Shown: positions 24,503 through 30,720 of the stretch, piece after piece
Layout of the letters: each line of letters begins with the position of its first letter
Position numbering within the stretch: position 1 is the first letter of the stretch
NCBI RefSeq assembly: GCF_003732275.1
Contig: NZ_MOBM01000014.1
Span: 1-36,678 of the forward strand
Source of the DNA: Pseudomonas frederiksbergensis
GTDB taxonomy: Bacteria > Pseudomonadota > Gammaproteobacteria > Pseudomonadales > Pseudomonadaceae
Direction of reading: 5' to 3'
DNA length: 36,678 nucleotides
Position numbers and translations under genes: made by a program
Notes under the pieces: model-generated
Seen by the model: the letters and a program-made list of their open reading frames with translations, nothing else
What the model was told of the DNA's origin: nothing
Database searches by the model: none

Positions 24503-25006
24503 TTATGGGGCCTTGGCGGCGCCCTGGTACTGCAGCAGCAACGCCTGCAGCTGCGTCAGCTGCTCGGCGTTTTGCTGGCAGCTGGTGTAATTGCCGGCGA
24601 CGGTTTCGGCGACGGTAGAGAGCGCAATCCCCGAGGGGGCTGCATCAGCGTCGCCGGCAGGATCAGGGGCTGGCAGAGGCTGGCCGCTGGCGGCGTAGTC
24701 GTGCAGCCGTACAAAACCAGCGTTGACAGTGCAAGCGGCGTCAGCTTTCGCAGAGACATAAACCGGAACCTCCTTAATGATCGTGGCGCCCTTCTTTTCG
24801 ACTACCTGGACACGATCGACGTACTGAGTGACGACCCGGTCGCGCACAACGCCCAGCGCCTGGCCCTGCGCGAACGCCTTGGCGAGCCGGTCGCTTTGCT
24901 CCTGTGCTGCCTGCGCCTGGACATGATCGCCGCGCGCCATCCAGCCGAGGCCGAACAGCAGCACGCCGACCAGGAGCGCAGCAGCGACCCCGTAGATACG
25001 ACTCAT
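24503..25006 (-). CDS. Rz: i-spanin (Rz)
   Basis: A 167-residue inner-membrane spanin subunit. The N-terminus is one transmembrane segment (residues 3-23, IYGVAAALLVGVLLFGLGW), followed by a periplasmic coiled coil rich in Gln/Ala/Asp (QAQAAQEQSDRLAKAFAQGQ onward). ATG at 25006 overlaps the endolysin stop by ATGA. Rz1 is nested inside it in another frame, and holin and endolysin lie upstream, the standard lysis cassette order. Confidence 0.92.
   Translation of the reverse strand: MSRIYGVAAALLVGVLLFGLGWMARGDHVQAQAAQEQSDRLAKAFAQGQALGVVRDRVVTQYVDRVQVVEKKGATIIKEVPVYVSAKADAACTVNAGFVRLHDYAASGQPLPAPDPAGDADAAPSGIALSTVAETVAGNYTSCQQNAEQLTQLQALLLQYQGAAKAP
24556..24759 (-). CDS. Rz1: o-spanin lipoprotein (Rz1), nested in Rz
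   Basis: A 67-residue lipoprotein entirely inside Rz, in the +1 frame. The signal MSLRKLTPLALSTLVLYGC ends in the lipobox L-Y-G-C, so Cys19 would carry the lipid and anchor the protein in the outer membrane. The mature part is proline-rich (TTTPPAASLCQPL, PSPKPSPAITPA), as in all Rz1 proteins. It would bind Rz through the C-terminus to fuse the two membranes. Automated annotation often misses such nested genes. Confidence 0.88.
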   Translation of the reverse strand: MSLRKLTPLALSTLVLYGCTTTPPAASLCQPLILPATLMQPPRGLRSLPSPKPSPAITPAASKTPSS

Positions 25007-25551
25007 GGGCGCACCATATAAACCTGACGTTGAAGTTCGCGGCGGACAGGAATGCCGCCGCAGTTGTTTTTCGGCTGGCGACAGTCCCGGCCGGCTACGA
25101 ACATCCACCGGCCGAACTGTTTCGCCGCCAGGTCGTGCAGGCCTGCTTTCGCGTACTGCAGTAGCGTCGACTTGGCCAGCGCGCGAAGCCCGAGGTTGTA
25201 AGCAAAGTCCGCAAGCGCGATTTTCTGGAACAGCGAGGCGCTTGGCACCTCACGCATCACAAAATCAACCGCCTCGCCGAGATCTGCCCGCAGGTAGGCC
25301 GCGCACTGCGCCGGACTGGCCTCGTCGCCACGACGGACGCCAAGCGTGTGACCGGTGCAAATCGTCCATACGCCCCCGGTGTCGGGGTAGGCCTCGTAAA
25401 CCGTGCCTTCCATTTCCGGCGTCATCACAAGCAGCGCCGCCATGATGGCGGCCCGCTCGACCGGCGCCGGCAGGCCCGTCTCGTTCACCGTGAAGCCAGC
25501 AGCGGCGAGCGAAAACGTCACAGCAGCGACAATTCGCTGCAGGAGTGTCAT
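25003..25551 (-). CDS. Endolysin, SAR-type GH24 lysozyme (R21-like)
   Basis: A 182-residue muramidase. The catalytic triad is spaced exactly as in T4 lysozyme: Glu in PEMEGTVYEAYPD, Asp nine residues on, Thr fifteen residues on in GGVWTICTGHT. The N-terminus (MTLLQRIVAAVTFSLAAAGF) is a weakly hydrophobic, Ala/Gly-rich segment typical of signal-anchor-release endolysins, which are exported by Sec and held inactive until the membrane collapses. Three further cysteines (in PAQCAAY, RDCRQ and NNCGG) could take part in disulphide control. ATG at 25551 overlaps the holin stop by ATGA; the longer reading lies inside holin. Confidence 0.9.
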   Translation of the reverse strand: MTLLQRIVAAVTFSLAAAGFTVNETGLPAPVERAAIMAALLVMTPEMEGTVYEAYPDTGGVWTICTGHTLGVRRGDEASPAQCAAYLRADLGEAVDFVMREVPSASLFQKIALADFAYNLGLRALAKSTLLQYAKAGLHDLAAKQFGRWMFVAGRDCRQPKNNCGGIPVRRELQRQVYMVRP

Positions 25552-25811
25552 TGCTGGCCCCCGGGATCTCCCGGCGCCTGGTCTGGCTTTCGAAAGCGCG
25601 ACCAGGCGAACGACCAGGCGAGTTTGACGATCGGGTAAACCCACTTCCGACCAATGCTGTCGACGACCAGGAACAGCGCATAAAACGCCATCAGGCGGAT
25701 CGTCCATTCTTGATAGGTCAAGCCATAAATCAGCAAGCCGCCGCCCATGGGCGCGACCTTCGCCCCCTCAGCCTTGGCCAGGCTGAGCAGCGATAGTTTT
25801 CCGTCTTCCAC
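25548..25811 (-). CDS. Holin (probable pinholin)
   Basis: An 87-residue membrane protein just before a SAR endolysin. Two hydrophobic stretches are visible: residues 18-32 (AKVAPMGGGLLIYGL) and 38-54 (IRLMAFYALFLVVDSIG), followed by a basic/aromatic tail (KWVYPIVKLAWSFAWSRFRK) and a polar end. Size, position and topology fit phage holins; with a SAR endolysin, small-pore (pinholin) behaviour would be enough. No exact family recognised. Confidence 0.75.
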   Translation of the reverse strand: MEDGKLSLLSLAKAEGAKVAPMGGGLLIYGLTYQEWTIRLMAFYALFLVVDSIGRKWVYPIVKLAWSFAWSRFRKPDQAPGDPGGQQ

Positions 25812-25830
25812 AAGCGGCGTCCTGAAATAG

Positions 25831-25946
25831 AAAACCCCGCACAGTGGCGGGGTTTGAGAGCGCAGGATCGATCCTGCAAAGAGGCAGCGCCTCTCATTTT
25901 TGCGAATCCCGGAAACGCAAAAGCCCGCTCTAGTGGCGGGCTTTTG
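25831..25946. terminator. Cluster of four perfect hairpins upstream of the lysis genes
   Basis: Within 116 bases are: AAACCCCGC/GCGGGGTTT (25832-25855, T-run on the minus side), a 16-bp palindrome GCAGGATCGATCCTGC (25862-25877), AGAGGC/GCCTCT (25880-25894) followed by ATTTTTG, and CAAAAGCCCGC/GCGGGCTTTTG (25918-25946), a symmetrical terminator. Together they should separate the early leftward genes from the lysis cassette and make the latter depend on antitermination or its own promoter. Confidence 0.75.
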
Positions 25947-25988
25947 TGGGATGTATCGCAGAGTGGTTAAAGTACCCTTTTTCGCGTT

Positions 25989-26047
25989 ACTTTTGCAAGG
26001 GGCATTTTCACTTTTGCACTATTGCCCCTTTGTACCTTTGTCCAAAG
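25989..26047. promoter_or_regulatory. Shared operator-like motif, site C (lysis genes)
   Basis: CATTTTCACTTTTGC (26003-26017) is the exact complement of the 15-mer before terS, and TTTGTACCTTTGT (26029-26041) is the exact complement of its 13-mer. Related copies CTTTTGTAC occur at 26282-26308. The site overlaps the 3' end of the gene ending at 26008 and lies about 180 bases upstream of the holin. Confidence 0.65.
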
Positions 26048-26511
26048 CCCAGCCGGCGCAGGAGATCCTCCTCGAGGAGCGTCATAGCCGCAGCCCTATC
26101 AGGGTGAATCCATTCAAGAGGCTCCGCATCTTGCGGGCCTAGCTCGCGGCGCGACTCTGCCCATTCCTGCGCAGATCCGTAGACCATCACCGCAGGATAT
26201 CCAGACCGGTTAACCAGCCGCATCTGGTGGGGCGGCATAGTTGGATCGGCCACCACCGGATGCCCGAGGAAATTCGTCACGCCTTTTGTACTAATGGCCT
26301 TTTGTACTTCTGACCATTTCAACAAGCCGACAGGCTGCACATCATCCTCAACGAGCCGACCGTCAGCCTTGCGCACAAAGTTCACGAACCCAGCCGGCTC
26401 GCGACTCATGAACGCATCGTGCTCCTCGCGCAGGAAAGGCACCTCTTTGCCCACCAGCCCCGAGTACCACATATTGCGATCATTACAGCCAGTAATCAGC
26501 AGCTTTTTCAT
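26008..26511 (-). CDS. Hypothetical phage protein
   Basis: A 167-residue soluble protein starting MKKLLITGCNDRNMWY; ATG at 26511 follows GAGGTGAC. The order of conserved-looking stretches (WYSGLVGKEVPFLREEHDAFM, GFVNFVRKADGRLVEDD, LEWIHPDRAAAMTLLEEDLL) suggests one compact domain. I do not recognise it. Its last ten codons are written over motif site C and residues near KWSEVQKAISTKG over two more copies, so regulatory DNA and code overlap here. Confidence 0.65.
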   Translation of the reverse strand: MKKLLITGCNDRNMWYSGLVGKEVPFLREEHDAFMSREPAGFVNFVRKADGRLVEDDVQPVGLLKWSEVQKAISTKGVTNFLGHPVVADPTMPPHQMRLVNRSGYPAVMVYGSAQEWAESRRELGPQDAEPLEWIHPDRAAAMTLLEEDLLRRLGFGQRYKGAIVQK

Positions 26512-26513
26512 TG

Positions 26514-26831
26514 TCACCTCACGGCGCGAGCCCAGCCGGCCCGCGCGCCTTCGATAGTGGCGTAACCCTCGTCGACGAAGTCGCAGCACGGGCAACGAGA
26601 GCCCCAGCGCCCAGCCCTGGCAAAGAATCTGGCCACGCCCAGCGCCTTGCAGGTGTGCAGTGGAAACTCAGGGTCATTGACCAGATCCCAGCTCGCCAGA
26701 GCACGGGCCTCACTCGGAGCCGCATCGCCTCGATTATTGCAGACCTGGCAGATCCACATAACCAGCCCGGTGCTCTCCTGGTGGCGCCGCTCGGGCGCTA
26801 CGCTGCAGTGCTGGCAGAGCCGCGCCGTCAC
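26514..26831 (-). CDS. Small zinc-ribbon protein
   Basis: A 105-residue protein with two cysteine knuckles in the first half: CQHC at residues 6-9 and CQVC at 28-31 (LVMWICQVCNNRGDAAPSE), and a further C/CPCC set near residues 61 and 80-83. The first half resembles small phage zinc ribbons of the restriction-alleviation (Lar-like) type; the second half looks like a degenerate duplicate (GYATIEGARAGWARA). Function not proven. It ends three bases before the next gene. Confidence 0.6.
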   Translation of the reverse strand: MTARLCQHCSVAPERRHQESTGLVMWICQVCNNRGDAAPSEARALASWDLVNDPEFPLHTCKALGVARFFARAGRWGSRCPCCDFVDEGYATIEGARAGWARAVR

Positions 26832-26833
26832 AG

Positions 26834-27202
26834 TCAGTAGCTCGCCGGTTCGTAGCTGCTCGGGCTCGGCTCATAAGTCGGCACACTGCAGGTGTACGCC
26901 GAATCACTGGGGCGGCTCCAGGAATCGTCCGAAACAACCGGCGAGCAGGTTTCGCGCACCGGCTCCGGCGAGACATAGCCAATCGAAACCCCACTCAGCG
27001 GCGATAGCGGATTCAATGGATGCAGCGGATCGTGCTGCACCAGGACAGGCGCAGAATGACCGCTCGAGGACGGCACACCTGACTGGCGAGCCGCGATCCG
27101 CTCCAGTCGATCAGTCTGCACCGCCTGATCTCGCAGCTTTTTGCGCTGAGCCTCGGCCGCTTGCTCGCGAGCCAATCGACGCCGCTTCCAGAATCCGAAC
27201 AT
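26834..27202 (-). CDS. Hypothetical protein, basic start and Ser/Pro/Tyr-rich tail
   Basis: A 122-residue protein with a basic helical N-terminus (MFGFWKRRRLAREQAAEAQRK), a loop with SSSGHSAPVLVQHDPLHP, and a low-complexity tail rich in Ser, Pro and Tyr (PTYEPSPSSYEPASY). ATG at 27202 with GGGG upstream is preferred; GTG six bases earlier is possible. Two cysteines occur in the tail. Likely disordered; no family recognised. Confidence 0.55.
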   Translation of the reverse strand: MFGFWKRRRLAREQAAEAQRKKLRDQAVQTDRLERIAARQSGVPSSSGHSAPVLVQHDPLHPLNPLSPLSGVSIGYVSPEPVRETCSPVVSDDSWSRPSDSAYTCSVPTYEPSPSSYEPASY

Positions 27203-27220
27203 TTGCACACCCCACGTTGA

Positions 27221-28051
27221 TTAAAGTTTCTTCCAGAGCGCCGACAGCGCCTCAGTGTCGAGCCCATCGAGAGCCGATTGCATGGCATCCCAACGGGCGG
27301 CCCAATGCTGGCGATAGTTCACCTCAGTGACGCCCAGGAGGATCGACAGCTCGGGGCCGTCGTAGCGAGGCGTTCCGGTGTTCTTCAAAAACTTGTGATG
27401 TTGCACAGCCAAGTGGGCGAGGCCCTTGGCACGCTGCAGCGTCTTGGCCTGCATCTTTCCGAGCTGAGACTGCACGCGCGACCACAGCAGCACCACGCAG
27501 CCCGCCTCGTCGTCCCACTCGAGCGAATCGGCGTAGGCGTAACGCACCCATCGGCTCAGCTCCGTCGGGAGCGTGGCCACCGTTCGCACCAGGTGCGCGT
27601 CCTCAAACGCCGTAGGCCCGAGCGGGATCGCGCTTTTTTTCTTTTTCCGTGTCTCGCTGCAGGTCACCCGAGTGGTATCCCTGGCCAAGGCGGCCACGTA
27701 GTCAAAGGGCAGATTTTTCGCCTCGTCCTCACCCTCGAGAGGGCACTCAGCGAGGACGCTGGCGCGCTGGCGCGGGAATGCGTCGCGCAGGCGCCCCGTC
27801 TCAATCACCCCGACGCCGTCCGGCTCAGGCGGGCGCTCAGTTTCGCGGTAACCGGTGGGCGCCAAGTAGGCGAACAGCAGCCAATCGCGCAGCCACACCA
27901 GATCCTGAGCCGTTGGCCCTGCAGGAACGGCATCGCGACGGCGAACGACCGGGCGCGAGCAGGGGCCAGGCAGCAGCACCCAGCACTCAAGGTCGTCGAC
28001 GGGCGAGAACGGGTGGCGGATCTCGAGCGAGAAGGATTCGCGGGCCGTCAT
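27221..28051 (-). CDS. Putative late antiterminator, Q-like
   Basis: A 276-residue basic/acidic soluble protein. The C-terminal 60 residues (LGVTEVNYRQHWAARWDAMQS, LDGLDTEALSALWKKL) resemble the end of phage Q-type antiterminators with their W-x-x-RW-x-x-M pattern. The centre carries a lysine run (ETRKKKKSAIP). The gene is the last large early gene before the lysis and late genes, as Q is in lambda and N15, and the hairpin-rich stretches downstream give it something to do. ATG at 28051 overlaps the previous stop by ATGA. Homology is suggestive, not certain. Confidence 0.5.
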   Translation of the reverse strand: MTARESFSLEIRHPFSPVDDLECWVLLPGPCSRPVVRRRDAVPAGPTAQDLVWLRDWLLFAYLAPTGYRETERPPEPDGVGVIETGRLRDAFPRQRASVLAECPLEGEDEAKNLPFDYVAALARDTTRVTCSETRKKKKSAIPLGPTAFEDAHLVRTVATLPTELSRWVRYAYADSLEWDDEAGCVVLLWSRVQSQLGKMQAKTLQRAKGLAHLAVQHHKFLKNTGTPRYDGPELSILLGVTEVNYRQHWAARWDAMQSALDGLDTEALSALWKKL

Positions 28052-28293
28052 GCCTTGCGCTTCCACGCAAGACTTAGGCGGTGATTCCTGGCCAGAGTGT
28101 GGTTGTCTATGCACATCGAGCAACGGGTCGCATTCGGCCTCAGGGCCAGACGCGCGTCACTGATCGGGCGACCACAGGCACCACAAAGACGCTGAGCCAT
28201 CAGACCAGCCTGCAGAAAGTCGTCGACCTGGAACGCGCGAGCGATCGCGTCGTCTTGGCGCAGCTCGAGGCCACTGGAAACATCAGCAAACAC
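28048..28293 (-). CDS. DksA/TraR-like C4 zinc-finger protein
   Basis: An 81-residue protein of the phage DksA/TraR type. The zinc site CGACG...CSMC has the family spacing (C-x2-C, 17 residues, C-x2-C), and DDFLQAGLMAQRL with a preceding acidic stretch resembles the helical arm that enters the RNA polymerase secondary channel. GTG at 28293 is chosen as start because GGTGGGGG lies five bases upstream; no ATG is in frame nearby. Phage members of this family can redirect host RNA polymerase. Confidence 0.75.
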   Translation of the reverse strand: MFADVSSGLELRQDDAIARAFQVDDFLQAGLMAQRLCGACGRPISDARLALRPNATRCSMCIDNHTLARNHRLSLAWKRKA

Positions 28294-28525
28294 GCGAACC
28301 CCCACCCTGCAGCAAGCGAGCAACTGCCATGCCTGCGTTCTTCTGGTTAAACGAATGGACGAACGCGGCGCAATCGGCCGGCTCGTTGAAATGAAGGTCA
28401 TGCACTTTGTTCTGCGACGCTGCTTTCACCACGACGCGAGCCTCGGAGAGGCCCTGACGGCGAGGGAGCTCGAGCACCAGGACAGACTGACCACCCGCAA
28501 CATTGAACAGGCGAACCGACTTCAT
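28283..28525 (-). CDS. Hypothetical small protein
   Basis: An 80-residue protein, MKSVRLFNVAGGQSVLVLEL at the start, with an alternating strand pattern then a helical part (NEPADCAAFVHSFNQKN). ATGA overlap with the gene before it and an 11-base overlap with the zinc-finger gene after it. Not recognised. Confidence 0.6.
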   Translation of the reverse strand: MKSVRLFNVAGGQSVLVLELPRRQGLSEARVVVKAASQNKVHDLHFNEPADCAAFVHSFNQKNAGMAVARLLQGGGSRVC

Positions 28526-28986
28526 TCCTCGGCCCCCTTGCGTGACGGTGGCGCGATCAGCAACTCGAAAGCGTGACGGTCACGCTTTGCCAGATCTGCC
28601 CCGGCGAGGGCCAGCGCGGCCAACACGGGAGCGAGGAGGGCCGCGAACGCCTGAGGATCTTTCCCTGCAAGGCGGGCGCCGCCGTGAGCCAGCAGCGTCA
28701 GGGCCTCGGCTGATTCTTCGAACCCGCCGGCCTTGCACACATCGATCATCGCCTGCACGGTTCCACCGTAGAAGGTGATCGCCGGCAGATGGAACGCCTC
28801 AGCCTTGAGCTTGGCCTGCGCATCGCGCAGACGCTTTTTCTGCTGGCGTTCGCGGTTCTGACGCTTGACCTTGTCGGCCTTGCTCTCGCCTGGCACAGCG
28901 CCGAAGCGCTCGGCCAGGGCCTCTTTATCAGTAGGGATAACGTCAGACTCTGCAATCGAGCTGACCAGGCGCAGGGCTGCACTCAT
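28522..28986 (-). CDS. Hypothetical protein with basic coiled segment
   Basis: A 154-residue protein. Residues 35-65 are strongly basic and helical (SKADKVKRQNRERQQKKRLRD region), likely to touch nucleic acid; residues 90-140 are an Ala/Leu-rich helical bundle (LLAPVLAALALAGADLAKRD). ATGA overlaps at both ends place it in one translational unit with the neighbours. Not recognised. Confidence 0.6.
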   Translation of the reverse strand: MSAALRLVSSIAESDVIPTDKEALAERFGAVPGESKADKVKRQNRERQQKKRLRDAQAKLKAEAFHLPAITFYGGTVQAMIDVCKAGGFEESAEALTLLAHGGARLAGKDPQAFAALLAPVLAALALAGADLAKRDRHAFELLIAPPSRKGAEE

Positions 28987-29585
28987 GCCGACTCACCTCT
29001 CAAGTGAGCCAGAAGCAGCATCGGCAACGGCCGGCCGGTGCCGGTCGATAGCGCGATCATTTCGTTAAACATCAGTGAAATAGCTTCGGCGCCTTCCTCA
29101 AGCATCCGATCAACGGCCGCCGGATCATCACTGCTGTCATATTTTCCGTCGTGCGCCGGCTCGGTTGCCGCGATGAAATCGCCGATCGACCTCGTGACCT
29201 CGCCAAGGTTGGACAAGGCGACCGAAGGGCCGACCAGGCCGGCAAGTGTTGGTATGCGAACGTCGAAGCATCCAGCCATAGCCAGCAGCTGGTGCCGCGC
29301 GGCTTGCTGGTACTCAGGAGGCAGGCAGGACAACCAAACCCATTTCCATTCGAGCGGGAAGGGCTGCGTTTCGTGAAAGATGCGCGACACACGGGTCGCC
29401 CAGGCCTTGCGTACCTTCTGGTACGTCTCGACGTCCTCGGGCGTTTCAAGCGGTTCAATCAGGCGGGCATCAGCCAGTGCTGGCGCCAGGCGTTCGCTTG
29501 CAAAACGCTCGAGTGACCAATCCGAATGGGCGAACCATCGGCTAGTCTGATCGACGAGTACATCCCTTTCAGTTCGCATGGTCAT
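28983..29585 (-). CDS. Conserved hypothetical early protein (Cro/CII position)
   Basis: A 200-residue protein, first gene of the leftward early operon and divergent from the repressor. WSLERFASERLAPALADARLI, SRIFHETQPFPLEWKWVWLSCLPPEY and ARHQLLAMAGCFDV look like a conserved family seen near repressors in Pseudomonas-type prophages; I know no function for it. ATG at 29585 follows GGGAAAGGTG; a second ATG six bases later is also possible. Position suggests repression by the neighbouring CI-like protein. Confidence 0.6.
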   Translation of the reverse strand: MTMRTERDVLVDQTSRWFAHSDWSLERFASERLAPALADARLIEPLETPEDVETYQKVRKAWATRVSRIFHETQPFPLEWKWVWLSCLPPEYQQAARHQLLAMAGCFDVRIPTLAGLVGPSVALSNLGEVTRSIGDFIAATEPAHDGKYDSSDDPAAVDRMLEEGAEAISLMFNEMIALSTGTGRPLPMLLLAHLRGESA

Positions 29586-29732
29586 AGCACCTTTCCCTGT
29601 AAATACGGTCGCATGTGGCTCTAACCACATTCTCTATATTTAGAGTGAAAATGCAAACAAAATTACTAAATAACGAGTGGTGCCGCTAAGCATCCAGAAG
29701 GGACAATAATTACGGGAAAAGGAGAGGGAACC
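29586..29732. promoter_or_regulatory. Divergent control region of the repressor and early operon
   Basis: 147 bases with the inverted repeat ATGTGG/CCACAT (29613-29630) immediately followed by the near-perfect palindrome CTCTATATTTAGAG (29632-29645). AGTGAAAATG (29644-29653) is shared with motif sites B and C. A strong AAGGAGAGGG site serves the repressor ATG at 29733. Promoters must lie here, but I cannot fix -35 and -10 boxes with confidence. Confidence 0.6.
29632..29645. promoter_or_regulatory. Repressor operator, copy 1
   Basis: CTCTATATTTAGAG has perfect 5-bp arms around TATT. A copy differing in one base lies just after the repressor gene (30415-30428, opposite orientation). Two such sites flanking the repressor suggest they are its operators. 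Confidence 0.7.
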
Positions 29733-30398
29733 ATGCAACGCGACTCAACAATCGGCTCCGCGATACGGAAGAGGCGGCAAGCCCTTGGATGGTCGTTACA
29801 GCGCCTGGTCGAGGCGTCTCATATTGAGATGTCAACCGGGCATTTAGCGACCCTCGAAACCAAAGACATGGCGCCTAGCGTCTACGTCGCCGAAGCGCTC
29901 GCGAAGGGCCTCGGAACAACCGTCGACGTTTTGCTACGCGAGGCGAGAGATCCGACAGCCTTTGAGGCCCCCACCGAGCACGCTCAACGCGTGCCAGTAG
30001 TGCCGTGGGATCAAGCCGCAAAATGGGCTGCAAACCCTGATCCTAGACGCCTTCCGGCCGGTTCGTCATGGGTCATGCCAACCGATACACCTTCGGGCAA
30101 AGTCTTCGCCCTAAAGGTTCGTGATGAAAGCATGCAAGCCCCGAGTGGGATCAGCTTCCCGGCTGGCTATACGATCTTCGTCGACCCTGGCCGCAAGGCA
30201 CTTGCCAATGACTTTATCGTGGGCCACCTAGGCGACCCGAGCGCACCAGTGTTCAAGAAATTGACACTTGATGGCTCGGCGTACTGGCTCAGGTCGCTGA
30301 ATCCGCAGTTTCCCATGCAACAGGTGGGTGATACATTCGAGGTGATAGGTGTCGTCGTCGGCCTTCGTGCGGCGTTCGACAAAGGGGGAGTTCTATAA
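29733..30398 (+). CDS. CI/LexA-type prophage repressor
   Basis: A 221-residue repressor. Residues 6-66 are an HTH_XRE domain (IRKRRQALGWSLQRLVEASH, GHLATLETKDMAPSVYVAEALA). Residues about 120-215 are an S24 peptidase fold with Ser133 in VRDESM and Lys175 or Lys176 in VFKKLTL as the self-cleavage pair. The scissile region reads VPWDQAAKW, where related repressors usually have QAG; Ala for Gly at that place may alter cleavage. Like CB of N15, it would hold the early operon off and respond to RecA. Flanked by matching operators. Confidence 0.92.
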   Translation: MQRDSTIGSAIRKRRQALGWSLQRLVEASHIEMSTGHLATLETKDMAPSVYVAEALAKGLGTTVDVLLREARDPTAFEAPTEHAQRVPVVPWDQAAKWAANPDPRRLPAGSSWVMPTDTPSGKVFALKVRDESMQAPSGISFPAGYTIFVDPGRKALANDFIVGHLGDPSAPVFKKLTLDGSAYWLRSLNPQFPMQQVGDTFEVIGVVVGLRAAFDKGGVL

Positions 30399-30414
30399 AA
30401 AGAGCACGTCAGTC

Positions 30415-30428
30415 TTCTAAATATAGAG
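30415..30428. promoter_or_regulatory. Repressor operator, copy 2
   Basis: TTCTAAATATAGAG, the reverse complement of CTCTATATTTAGAA, matches operator copy 1 at 13 of 14 places. It lies 17 bases after the repressor stop and 270 before rep, so the repressor may also act on rep expression. Confidence 0.7.
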
Positions 30429-30493
30429 TGGACGACGTAAAGTAGCGGGGCTACCCGCTAACGAGCTATTTTTTTTCAAAGCTGGAAAAGACA

Positions 30494-30526
30494 AAGGCCG
30501 GGGGGCTTTAGCAACCCCCCGGCCTT
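30494..30526. terminator. Strong 12-bp hairpin upstream of rep
   Basis: AAGGCCGGGGGG pairs perfectly with CCCCCCGGCCTT around a 9-base loop. There is no T-run on the plus side; on the minus side the sequence is only moderately T-rich (TTTGTCTTTTCC). It could end repressor transcription or be part of a regulatory RNA. Confidence 0.6.
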
Positions 30527-30658
30527 CGCGATAGACGCACACCTTGCGGTGTCTACTGGTGCAATCGGTTATCTGTTTTAGCGGGCAGGTAACACGACTT
30601 ACTACTCGAACTTTGCCGTTCAGTGCCCAGTTTAGACCCGTGTATACGGACGTCAATC

Positions 30659-30720
30659 GTTTGTACTTTTTCACCTTTGTACTTTTGACCAAAGGGACAA
30701 AATGACAAACGTACAAAAGG
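30659..30720. promoter_or_regulatory. Shared operator-like motif, site D (rep promoter)
   Basis: TTTGTACTTTTTCACCTTTG, then TACTTTTGACC, then AAAGGGACAAAATGACAAAC and GTACAAAAG: at least four related 9-11 base elements at helical spacing. No exact 11-mer copy, but the elements match those of sites A-C. It covers the rep ribosome site and first codons. Confidence 0.55.

Larger units (their letters stand above)
30399..30701. other. Non-coding region between repressor and rep
   Basis: About 300 bases, no credible gene. Contents in order: operator copy 2 (30415-30428), an A/T run (30470-30478), a perfect 12-bp GC-rich hairpin (30494-30526), a second hairpin ACACC-TTGC-GGTGT (30539-30552) nested in TAGAC/GTCTA, and motif site D (30659-30720) reaching the rep start. 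This is where rep transcription, and possibly an antisense or incompatibility RNA, would be controlled. Confidence 0.6.

Noticed and set aside
30417..30716. 99-codon frame on the minus strand between repressor and rep
   Set aside because: It overlaps the hairpins and motif D, has no ribosome site, and its product is low-quality and basic.
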